Of a stretch of 5,712 nt of DNA, positions 1-5,712 are shown in pieces. This DNA is from Lachnoclostridium sp. UBA933. GTDB taxonomy: Bacteria; Bacillota; Clostridia; Lachnospirales; Lachnospiraceae. Each line of letters begins with the position of its first letter. Positions within the stretch are counted from its first letter, which is position 1. The stretch covers positions 204-5,915 of the forward strand of contig DBDL01000097.1 in NCBI GenBank assembly GCA_002293545.1, given 5' to 3'. Both the position numbers and the translations under genes were made by a program. The notes under the pieces are model-generated. The model had not been told where the DNA came from, did not search any database, and saw nothing but the letters and a program-made list of their open reading frames with translations.

Positions 1-1
1 C

Positions 2-1033
2 AGCAAAGGTACGGATGTCGTGCAATTACAATTTATATTGAATTATATTTCACGGTTTTATCCGACGATACCATCGGTTATACAAGACGGAAGTTTCGGA
101 ACCGCAACCAAAAATGCCGTAATGGCATTCCAAAGAACATTTGGAATCAATTCCGACGGAATTGTCGGACCGGTAACATGGAATAAGTTGTATCAAGTTT
201 ATAAACAGATTGAAAACAACGTAGAGGTCCCCGGTGTAACACTGCCTCCGCAGGGCGGCTCGGACAGCCAATATCCGGGTGCGCCTTTAAAAGAAGGTTC
301 AAGGGGGAACAGCGTATTATTGATGCAGAAATATCTAAACGCCATTGCGGACAGATATTCGTCTGTCCCAAGGATATCCGAAGACGGGATATTCGGTCCG
401 GCTACGGAAAATGCGGTAATGGCTTATCAAAGACAATTTGGATTAACACAAGACGGCATTATAGGTCCCGCAACATGGAACAGCATTGTAAACACATATA
501 ATAACCAAACTGCGCAAACGCCGGGACGACCTGCCTATCCGGGATATTTAGTAGGTCTTGGAACACGGGGGAATAACGTATTGCTTATGCAGCAATATCT
601 GAATCGAATTGCAGACAGATATACTTCAATTCCCCATATTGCGGAAGATGGCGTATTTGGAGCCGGAACGCAAAATGCGGTAAGGGCATTTCAAAGAGTA
701 TTCGGATTGGAAGCGGACGGCATTATCGGCTCCATTACATGGAATAAAATTATTGATACGGCAAATACCATGAGGAATGCAAATACCGCGAGGCGCACCA
801 ATACCGCGGGGAACACCAATACCACAGGGCGCATAAATACTGCGGGGCGCACAATTAATAAATTCCGATCCGGAGATTATTATAGCGGAATGGCAAATAA
901 AAATAATGGAATTCTTAGCAGTGATGAAGAATATCGTTCAGCAGGAACAGGCAGTTCAAATAGATATAACAATGTAAGGCAGGAAAGAAACTCTTGTAAG
1001 TCCTGCAGGCGATATTATTACCATGATAGATGA
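2..1033 (+). CDS. Peptidoglycan-binding repeat protein, 3' part (5' end outside window)
   Basis: The visible part (343 codons and a TGA stop) has three tandem PG_binding_1-like repeats. Counting the first full codon as residue 1, they lie at about 1-72, 94-168 and 179-254. Each has the pattern G-x-x-G/D-x-x-V-x-x-[LM]-Q-x-x-L-N-x-I, then a D-G-x-F-G turn, then N-A-V-x-A-[FY]-Q-R-x-F-G-[LI], then D-G-I-[IV]-G-x-x-T-W-N. Such repeats bind cell-wall peptidoglycan non-covalently. Linkers between them are rich in Pro and Gly. After repeat 3 come five six-residue repeats (255-284) and a basic, Tyr-rich tail with C332-K-S-C335. The frame is open to the left edge and repeat 1 begins there in mid-domain, so the first in-window start codon (GTG at 20) is not the real start. 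In clostridia similar repeats often sit at the C-terminus of larger proteins with a SpoIID-like or hydrolase domain; the missing N-terminus could be of that kind, but no catalytic domain is visible. A terminator follows. Confidence 0.93.
   Translation, partial: SKGTDVVQLQFILNYISRFYPTIPSVIQDGSFGTATKNAVMAFQRTFGINSDGIVGPVTWNKLYQVYKQIENNVEVPGVTLPPQGGSDSQYPGAPLKEGSRGNSVLLMQKYLNAIADRYSSVPRISEDGIFGPATENAVMAYQRQFGLTQDGIIGPATWNSIVNTYNNQTAQTPGRPAYPGYLVGLGTRGNNVLLMQQYLNRIADRYTSIPHIAEDGVFGAGTQNAVRAFQRVFGLEADGIIGSITWNKIIDTANTMRNANTARRTNTAGNTNTTGRINTAGRTINKFRSGDYYSGMANKNNGILSSDEEYRSAGTGSSNRYNNVRQERNSCKSCRRYYYHDR
764..853 (+). repeat. Five tandem 18-bp units encoding a hexapeptide repeat
   Basis: Five consecutive in-frame 18-base units start at 764, 782, 800, 818 and 836. 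Each begins AAT AC[CT]. They encode NTMRNA, NTARRT, NTAGNT, NTTGRI and NTAGRT, giving a consensus of N-T-A-G-R-T. The units lie just after the third peptidoglycan-binding repeat and make a polar, positively charged linker. The first unit is the most diverged and units 2-5 are close at DNA level. The period is a multiple of three, so gain or loss of a unit would keep the reading frame. Confidence 0.85.
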
Positions 1034-1073
1034 TCAAAATAAAATCTTTGCAAGACAGACCTTTTATAAAACG

Positions 1074-1124
1074 AAGCGGGTGCATTTTACGGAAGCAGTA
1101 GTTTCTGCAGGCACCCGCTTTTTT
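1074..1124 (+). terminator. Rho-independent terminator of the peptidoglycan-binding gene
   Basis: A perfect 10-bp stem, AAGCGGGTGC (1074-1083) with GCACCCGCTT (1111-1120), is followed directly by further T residues, so that T runs from 1119 to 1124. The 27-base loop contains a smaller nested stem, GCAG (1095-1098) with CTGC (1105-1108). It begins about 40 bases after the TGA stop at 1031-1033. It should end the upstream transcript and separates the two genes. A-rich sequence on the 5' side could give weak termination on the other strand too. Confidence 0.9.
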
Positions 1125-1165
1125 CATGTACGGGATTATAATCAAGTACAAATACAAATAACCTT

Positions 1166-1172
1166 GGAGGTG
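1166..1172 (+). promoter_or_regulatory. Strong Shine-Dalgarno sequence with no established gene
   Basis: GGAGGTG (1166-1172) matches seven consecutive positions of the anti-Shine-Dalgarno end of 16S rRNA. The nearest usable start is TTG at 1176, five bases after GGAGG. It is this site that gives some weight to the small frame at 1176-1277. By chance such a 7-base match is uncommon but not impossible in a region of this size. Confidence 0.45.
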
Positions 1173-1175
1173 TTT

Positions 1176-1277
1176 TTGTATATATTAAATAAAGTCAAAG
1201 GAAAGCTAAATGAATATAATTCAATAGAGGATTCGCTTGTTAGAAACAAATCAGCGTGGTATAATAACTGTAATTAA
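1176..1277 (+). CDS. Possible small protein, 33 aa, TTG start
   Basis: A TTG codon five bases after a strong GGAGG site opens a frame of 33 codons ending in TAA at 1275-1277. The peptide is rich in Asn, Lys and Tyr, has a single Cys (residue 32) near its end, and has no obvious membrane segment or signal peptide. I do not recognise it. The same frame is open further upstream to 1023, but that part crosses the terminator and overlaps the end of the preceding gene, so only the final 33 codons are credible. A TATAAT at 1137-1142 could drive it, although I see no matching -35 box. The 3' end of the frame overlaps the likely promoter of the large gene. Against it are the non-ATG start, AT-rich composition that could come from non-coding DNA, and lack of any family match. 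Confidence 0.27.
   Translation: MYILNKVKGKLNEYNSIEDSLVRNKSAWYNNCN
1237..1265 (+). promoter_or_regulatory. Vegetative (sigma-A-type) promoter of the large surface-protein gene
   Basis: The -35 box TTGTTA (1237-1242; four of six match TTGACA) is followed by a 17-base spacer and a perfect -10 box TATAAT (1260-1265). A TG at 1257-1258 gives an extended -10 (TGG before TATAAT). Transcription would start near 1272, giving a leader of nearly 100 bases before the ATG at 1370. The -35 box lies in a small inverted repeat, TTGTT-AGA-AACAA (1237-1249), which could be an operator half-site pair, but the arms are only five bases and this may be chance. Confidence 0.75.
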
Positions 1278-1312
1278 AGGAATCGGTGATGAAGTGTGAT
1301 TAAGGAACGGAA

Positions 1313-1354
1313 ATGCAGTCAATACATAAAGATATGGTCAGAGCAAAGAGATAA
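1313..1354 (+). CDS. Possible leader peptide, 13 aa, upstream of the large gene
   Basis: ATG at 1313 opens a frame of 13 codons (MQSIHKDMVRAKR) ending in TAA at 1352-1354, 15 bases before the ATG of the large gene and in the same frame. A TAAGGA sequence at 1301-1306 sits six bases upstream and could serve as its ribosome binding site. If translated, it would bring ribosomes close to the start of the large gene. The peptide has no run of one amino acid or other attenuation signature. Its short length means it could occur by chance. Confidence 0.2.
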   Translation: MQSIHKDMVRAKR

Positions 1355-1356
1355 GA

Positions 1357-1364
1357 AAAGGAGG
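1357..1364 (+). promoter_or_regulatory. Ribosome binding site of the large surface-protein gene
   Basis: AAAGGAGG (1357-1364) lies five bases before ATG at 1370. An in-frame TAA at 1352-1354 rules out an earlier ATG in this frame, and the codons after 1370 give a typical signal peptide, so the start is well fixed. Confidence 0.9.
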
Positions 1365-1369
1365 TCAAT

Positions 1370-4300
1370 ATGAGAAAAAAAGGAAAAAGAATCCTGACGG
1401 TATTGCTCGTGGTATCTATGTTATCCGGTTTTTTGCCGGGGAACATGGTTCCGAATGAAACGTCGGCTGCTGTTGTAACGGATGAATCGGGTGATTGGCA
1501 ATATGAAATACGGGAATACAGCGCGGCATATGTTTCTATTACGGATGAATTTCAAGCAAGTGCATACGGAGCGGTTATTACAAAATATCTGGGAACAGAC
1601 GCCAATGTTACCATTCCTGAAAAGCTGGGAGGGTATGAGGTTGTTGCACTGGTGGGAGGTGTGTTTTCAGCTAACCGGGCGATAATTTCTGTCGATATGC
1701 CGGACACAGTTATCGAATTATTCGGAAATAGTACATTTAGGAACTGTACCAATTTGAAATCTGTCAATCTCAGCGAAACGCTGTTTGCTATTTCTTCTGC
1801 CTGTTTTCAAGGTTGTACGAGTTTGACGGATATTGTTTTTCCGGATAGTATGGCTCTTGTTAATTCATATGCACTGCAAGGGTGTACGTCATTAAAATCC
1901 GTTACATTCGGAACAGGAATGGGAAGATATGGAAATTCTACAGGGAATGGGGCGGCAATACAATTCGGTTCCTTTCAGGATTGTATTAATTTAGAAACAG
2001 TGACGTTTTATAATCCTAACAAAGGGATAGGCATTTATGGAAGCGGCGCTTCCATGGATCCTGCATTTATGAATACGCCGAAATTATCAACGGTATATGG
2101 TTATTCCGGTTCTACGGCAGAAGATTTTGCAAAAGGGAACGGTCTGAATTTTATACCGTTATCCGAAATGCCGGAAAAAACAATTGATTTATTTGTCAGG
2201 AAAGACAATACCACTTATCGGAACGTAAAGGTAACAGATGAAAAAGGGGTGACGCTGTCTACAGATATCTTGGGAAAAGTTCGGTTCCCTGTCGACGAAT
2301 TTATGAAAGATAAAATATATACTTATATTATCAACCTTGACAAACAGTCATATAAATTAGAAATAGAAGGAGCTTCTCTTAAGAATATATCGTTTGAGGA
2401 AGCGGACGCAGATCGGGTGAAAGGCGAAGCATTTTATAAATATATTAACTTTCGGACTCTCAAAGTAAATGCGCAAAAAGACGGAGAGCCGGTTCCGGAT
2501 GCCGATGTCAGATTCGATACAACCGGAGCGGCAGTTCAAAAGACAAATGCGGAGGGAATTGCCGAGTTTTTCTTTTTGGACAGCAAGATGCCGACAGGAA
2601 TTACCGTAGAAGCAGACGGAAAAGTCTGGAGAAAAGAGCTGGAGGCACATGAGATTCTGTCCGGCGAGATTATCATTGACTGCGGTTCGGAGGATTTAGA
2701 GAATCCTTTGATTTCCGGAAAGGTCAGCCATGCGGGGAGCGGGATCAGCGGGGTGATTTTAACCGCACAAAAAGAAAACGGAAATCTGCTTTACGCGAAA
2801 TCAAAAGTAGACGGTTCTTATCGGTTTATCCTGCCGAAAGAGGACGAGGGAGCGTATACCGTAAAGGTTATTGATTCGGGCGGCTATGATAAAGGAGTTT
2901 TAAGAGAAACCGAAAAAGCAGGTGTTGCGGTCGGAAGTGAAGAGAATGATTTTATCTTTGCAGACGGATTCAATTTAAAGGGTACCGTTACCGACACAGG
3001 CAATAAACCTCTGGCAGGTGTGAAATTATATCTTGAAGAAGAAAACACGTCGGGACAAAAAGAGAATCCGGTACGTTTTCTTGAAACCAACGAAGCCGGA
3101 GAATATTATTTTGCGGCATTGGAGGGCGGAAATTACCGGTTGTCTTATGGATTGACAAACTATATTTACAGCGGAAGCGAGTCAATGGAGATAAACCGGA
3201 ATATTACAAAAGATATTGTCATGACCGGTTACAGTGTAACCAACCCAAGAAATATCACTTATGATATTACCGTAAAAAGTCCGGTGGAGCATGGAACAAA
3301 CGGATTGGTTTCTGTCCGGTGCCAGAATAATGACAGCAAAAAATATGAAAACCTTATCCTGGAAGTCAATATTCCGGAGGGTGTAATTATTGAAGATGCC
3401 ATGCTCGGACAGGGGCAGGACTACATAAAAGAAGAACAGAAAGTAAGGATGCAGGTGGATCTGGGAAGAAAGGGAGATTTAAGCGGTACGGATTCGGTTG
3501 TTTTTAGCTTCATGTACCGGTTGGAAAATAATTACTCCAAAAACAAAGTAGTTTTCACGGCATATGCAAGGGAAGAAGCAGCGGTCAGCGATCCGCTGAA
3601 AGAGTTTGAGATAACACAGTTTGACTGGAAACGAACAGAAGAATCAAAAACCATAGCACGTAAATCAAGTAATCCTGTTTGGAAATGGTCGGAATTATCA
3701 GGGCTGACATTGGGATTAGGTGATGATGACAAGGTATGGGACGGTCAAAACGACCGGTATTTCGACATGTATGCCAGTGATTCCAATATCACGAAGGATT
3801 ATGCCACTTGGGAATATCACAGCACGAAAGGGGTTTATGATTACCGGAGGTTTCAGTCGGGCTTTACCAGACCGTCGAAATCCTATAACTTTTCCCATAT
3901 TTTAAGTGAAAATTATGCGGCATATTCGGGAAGCGGAGCGGTATTCCCCATCAATGACGAAATTTTTATGTTTGTATATCCGAAAGGAACCCGGATGAAT
4001 GACGATAATGCCGGACAGTATTTGGCATTCTGGGGAAGTACGCAGCTAAGTAAGTATCCGGCAAACCGTTTTATGGGTGTTGACGGAAACAATGCCATAT
4101 GGTACAAAACCTCCGGTGAGATTCCGGCGATCCAGCATTCGGATTATTGGGTATTGGACGGAAGCAGGAACCGGGTTCAGGAGATTATGGATGAGAATAC
4201 AGATACGACCGAATTTGTCATTGACGTGTTCACTTGTGACTTTGCACAGGGCGGCGGGATGGACAAATTCAACCTGGTATTTACCAACTCGGAAATTCCG

Positions 4301-5712
4301 GGTTTGGATACCGGAAATACCTCGATGCCTTACGTTGATTTTATCGGACTTGGCCATGCCGATCTGTTCCGGCCGACGCTGACCGGAGATGAGTGTGTGA
4401 CGGTGGATTTTGTGAAAAGTAATGAATACGAACTCCGGGGAGAATCCATGAAAAATTCACACGTTACCATTATCGGGCTGGACGAGGAGAAAGAGGCTGC
4501 GGATTTTGACACTCCCGGCGTGTACAGCGGAGTGGGGACACTTCTTCCTCCGGTTCCGGGAACTTATGCCTTTGTAGCGGTATGTAAAAAAGGAGATGCC
4601 GTACAATATTCCAATATCCATGTAGTGGAAGTGATTGAGGAAAAATCCCCGTCAAAGCTCCAACTGACAAGCGCGACATTGGACAGAACGACCGAATACG
4701 GACCTAAGCCGTTTGTTACTATTTATACAATGATTGGATCGCATGTGAGAGGAATCGTTGATATTGCCTCGTCATTCAATGAGGAATTAAAAGGAACCGA
4801 CGAAGTGTATTATAAATTAACCGGCAGCAATCATTCATATGAGGCAGATAGGAATCTGAAAACCTCCGTAAAATTAGAGGACTCAAAAGTAAAATACGTA
4901 TCGGTTTTTGTTGTGAGAAACGGACGGGTTATTTTTAGTCAGGTTATCGGACAGATTTACATTGGAATCGATCCGAGCGGTTATGTTTATGATAAGCATA
5001 CCGGAAAACGGATTGAGGGAGCCACGGCAACCTGTTATGTACGGAATGAAAAAGGGGAGTGGGAATTTTGGCCGGCGAAAGATTACGGGCAAATCAATCC
5101 GCAGATTACCGATGAGAACGGGAAATACGCATGGGATGTCCCTGAGGGGGTTTATAAGGTGACAGTCAGCAAAGAGGGTTATGAAGATTATGATACACTC
5201 AATGACGTTAAGTATGCCTTTGAACCCGGAGTCGAAAGCTCAATCATCATACCGCCGCCAAGGCTGGATATCAACATCGGAATAAAAAATATAGAAAAAC
5301 CGAATATTACCGACAGTTTTCCTAAGGAGGGAGATACGGTTTCTCCCGATGATATTCTCCGGTTTACCTTTAATAAATCATTGGACGCAGAATCTCTGGC
5401 GGGGAATATCCGGCTGGCAAAAGGAAATCAACCGATTGATTTTTCATTCGGAATCAATACAACCCAAGATGTGATTACCGTCATGCCGGAGCCGGTATTG
5501 GAAGAAGGGGATTATACGCTTACTTTCACAGAGGGGATTCAGGATTATGTAAAAGAAAAAAACCTGTCGGAAACGGCGTTATCCTTTACGGTTTCCGAAC
5601 AGGCAGAAGTTCGGAGCGAACCTTTCCGGTTAGAAGAGGAAGAGCTTAACGTCGGAATGAATGACGATATCGTGCTTCATTTTAATCAAAAAATCAAGCT
5701 GGGTACAAAGCC
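1370..5712 (+). CDS. Large secreted multidomain surface protein with BspA-type LRR and Ig-like modules, N-terminal part (3' end outside window)
   Basis: One open frame of 1447 codons runs off the right edge; the stop and any cell-wall anchor are not seen. Residues 1-34 are a signal peptide: basic RKKGKR, hydrophobic core 8-22, likely cleavage near T-S-A-A (31-34). Residues 43-267 are a BspA-type (LRR_5) leucine-rich-repeat domain with F-x-x-C-x-x-L-x-x-V units at about 80-215 and a closing YGYSGSTAEDFAK segment (from 243). Modules at about 272-333, 361-425, 446-507 and 534-618 resemble carboxypeptidase-regulatory-like or CnaB-like beta-sandwiches (G-x-V/L-x-G-V, then D/N-x-x-G-x-Y). Residues 625-735 look DUF11-like. 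Residues 736-1000 match nothing I recognise. About 1005-1198 appears Ig-like. DPSGYVYD (1201-1208) and AWDVPEG (1254-1260) mark a module known from Firmicute surface proteins, followed by a Big_5-like domain (1311-1409) and the start of another (from about 1413). The likely role is adhesion or a surface stalk; no catalytic motif was seen. The gene has its own promoter. Confidence 0.93.
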   Translation, partial: MRKKGKRILTVLLVVSMLSGFLPGNMVPNETSAAVVTDESGDWQYEIREYSAAYVSITDEFQASAYGAVITKYLGTDANVTIPEKLGGYEVVALVGGVFSANRAIISVDMPDTVIELFGNSTFRNCTNLKSVNLSETLFAISSACFQGCTSLTDIVFPDSMALVNSYALQGCTSLKSVTFGTGMGRYGNSTGNGAAIQFGSFQDCINLETVTFYNPNKGIGIYGSGASMDPAFMNTPKLSTVYGYSGSTAEDFAKGNGLNFIPLSEMPEKTIDLFVRKDNTTYRNVKVTDEKGVTLSTDILGKVRFPVDEFMKDKIYTYIINLDKQSYKLEIEGASLKNISFEEADADRVKGEAFYKYINFRTLKVNAQKDGEPVPDADVRFDTTGAAVQKTNAEGIAEFFFLDSKMPTGITVEADGKVWRKELEAHEILSGEIIIDCGSEDLENPLISGKVSHAGSGISGVILTAQKENGNLLYAKSKVDGSYRFILPKEDEGAYTVKVIDSGGYDKGVLRETEKAGVAVGSEENDFIFADGFNLKGTVTDTGNKPLAGVKLYLEEENTSGQKENPVRFLETNEAGEYYFAALEGGNYRLSYGLTNYIYSGSESMEINRNITKDIVMTGYSVTNPRNITYDITVKSPVEHGTNGLVSVRCQNNDSKKYENLILEVNIPEGVIIEDAMLGQGQDYIKEEQKVRMQVDLGRKGDLSGTDSVVFSFMYRLENNYSKNKVVFTAYAREEAAVSDPLKEFEITQFDWKRTEESKTIARKSSNPVWKWSELSGLTLGLGDDDKVWDGQNDRYFDMYASDSNITKDYATWEYHSTKGVYDYRRFQSGFTRPSKSYNFSHILSENYAAYSGSGAVFPINDEIFMFVYPKGTRMNDDNAGQYLAFWGSTQLSKYPANRFMGVDGNNAIWYKTSGEIPAIQHSDYWVLDGSRNRVQEIMDENTDTTEFVIDVFTCDFAQGGGMDKFNLVFTNSEIPGLDTGNTSMPYVDFIGLGHADLFRPTLTGDECVTVDFVKSNEYELRGESMKNSHVTIIGLDEEKEAADFDTPGVYSGVGTLLPPVPGTYAFVAVCKKGDAVQYSNIHVVEVIEEKSPSKLQLTSATLDRTTEYGPKPFVTIYTMIGSHVRGIVDIASSFNEELKGTDEVYYKLTGSNHSYEADRNLKTSVKLEDSKVKYVSVFVVRNGRVIFSQVIGQIYIGIDPSGYVYDKHTGKRIEGATATCYVRNEKGEWEFWPAKDYGQINPQITDENGKYAWDVPEGVYKVTVSKEGYEDYDTLNDVKYAFEPGVESSIIIPPPRLDINIGIKNIEKPNITDSFPKEGDTVSPDDILRFTFNKSLDAESLAGNIRLAKGNQPIDFSFGINTTQDVITVMPEPVLEEGDYTLTFTEGIQDYVKEKNLSETALSFTVSEQAEVRSEPFRLEEEELNVGMNDDIVLHFNQKIKLGTK

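Larger units (their letters stand above)
1034..1369. other. 336-base intergenic region with terminator, promoter and possible short ORFs
   Basis: No established gene lies here. The first third holds the terminator. The rest is AT-rich and contains three exact TATAAT hexamers (1137-1142, 1215-1220 and 1260-1265). Only the last has a recognisable -35 box at the right distance. Two short frames with plausible ribosome binding sites are present (1176-1277 and 1313-1354). I saw no riboswitch family that I could recognise, no tRNA, and no long inverted repeat other than the terminator. Confidence 0.7.

Noticed and set aside
20..1033. GTG at 20 as the start of the peptidoglycan-binding gene
   Set aside because: The frame is open to the left edge, and the codons before 20 (S-K-G-T-D-V) align with the start of the later repeats (E-G-S-R-G-N-S-V and L-G-T-R-G-N-N-V). 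The gene therefore begins upstream of the window.
1023..1277. An 84-residue plus-strand frame from ATG 1023
   Set aside because: It overlaps the stop of the previous gene, has no ribosome binding site at its ATG, and runs straight through the terminator hairpin. Only its last 33 codons, from TTG 1176, have any support.
1272..1369. A riboswitch or attenuator in the leader of the large gene
   Set aside because: The leader is under 100 bases, shows no second terminator hairpin with a T run, and no conserved aptamer core that I can recognise.
1539..2015. Internalin-type leucine-rich repeats
   Set aside because: The units have the F-x-x-C-x-x-L-x-x-V and I-P-x-x-V pattern of BspA-like (LRR_5) repeats, not the 22-residue L-x-x-L-x-x-L-x-L-x-x-N-x-I pattern of internalins.
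4046..4357. A 103-residue minus-strand frame, the longest antisense one
   Set aside because: It lies within the long plus-strand coding frame, has no convincing ribosome binding site or promoter, and its translation looks like a random shadow. The same applies to all other minus-strand frames in 1370-5712 and in 50-371.
3720..4382. Plus-strand alternative frames at 3720-3905 and 4077-4382
   Set aside because: They are out of frame within the continuous large gene. The Arg/Pro/Thr/Ile-rich translations are what a shifted reading of this codon usage gives, and no frameshift in the main frame calls for them.
1..5712. Mobile element, CRISPR array, phage or defence genes
   Set aside because: I found no transposase or integrase motifs, no terminal inverted repeats, no spaced direct repeats and no nuclease or toxin motifs. 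The only tandem DNA repeat is the in-frame 18-bp array at 764-853.

Overview
The window looks like chromosomal DNA of an anaerobic, Gram-positive, spore-forming Firmicute, most likely of the Lachnospiraceae/Clostridia. The grounds are the moderately AT-rich base composition, strong AGGAGG-type ribosome binding sites, the particular peptidoglycan-binding repeat in the first gene, and the Ig-like and BspA-type leucine-rich-repeat modules in the second. This placement is by recognition of sequence style; no database was searched.

Layout: (1) Bases 2-1033 are the 3' part of a plus-strand gene for a protein with three tandem peptidoglycan-binding (PG_binding_1-like) repeats, followed by a short hexapeptide repeat and a basic tail ending in a C-x-x-C motif. 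Its true start lies upstream of the window. (2) Bases 1034-1369 separate the two genes. They hold an intrinsic terminator for the first gene (1074-1124), a possible 33-codon reading frame with a strong Shine-Dalgarno sequence and a TTG start (1176-1277), a very good vegetative-type promoter with an extended -10 (1237-1265), a possible 13-codon leader peptide (1313-1354), and the ribosome binding site of the second gene. (3) From 1370 to the window end a single uninterrupted frame of 1447 codons encodes the N-terminal part of a very large secreted or cell-surface protein; its stop codon lies beyond the window. In order it has a signal peptide, a BspA-type leucine-rich-repeat domain, a string of carboxypeptidase-regulatory-like beta-sandwich modules, a DUF11-like segment, a long unrecognised aromatic-rich segment, Ig-like segments, a conserved module built around DPSGYVY and AWDVPEG, one Big_5-like Ig domain and the start of a second.

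The two genes are in the same orientation but appear to be separate transcription units, because of the terminator and the dedicated promoter. Both products probably act outside the cytoplasmic membrane: the first by binding peptidoglycan, the second as a long extracellular stalk or adhesin. Nothing shows that they work together.

No mobile element, tRNA, rRNA, CRISPR array or defence system was seen. The minus strand has only shadow frames. I found no clear new multi-gene system. The points most worth a second look are the unrecognised central region of the large protein and the compact leader region in front of it.
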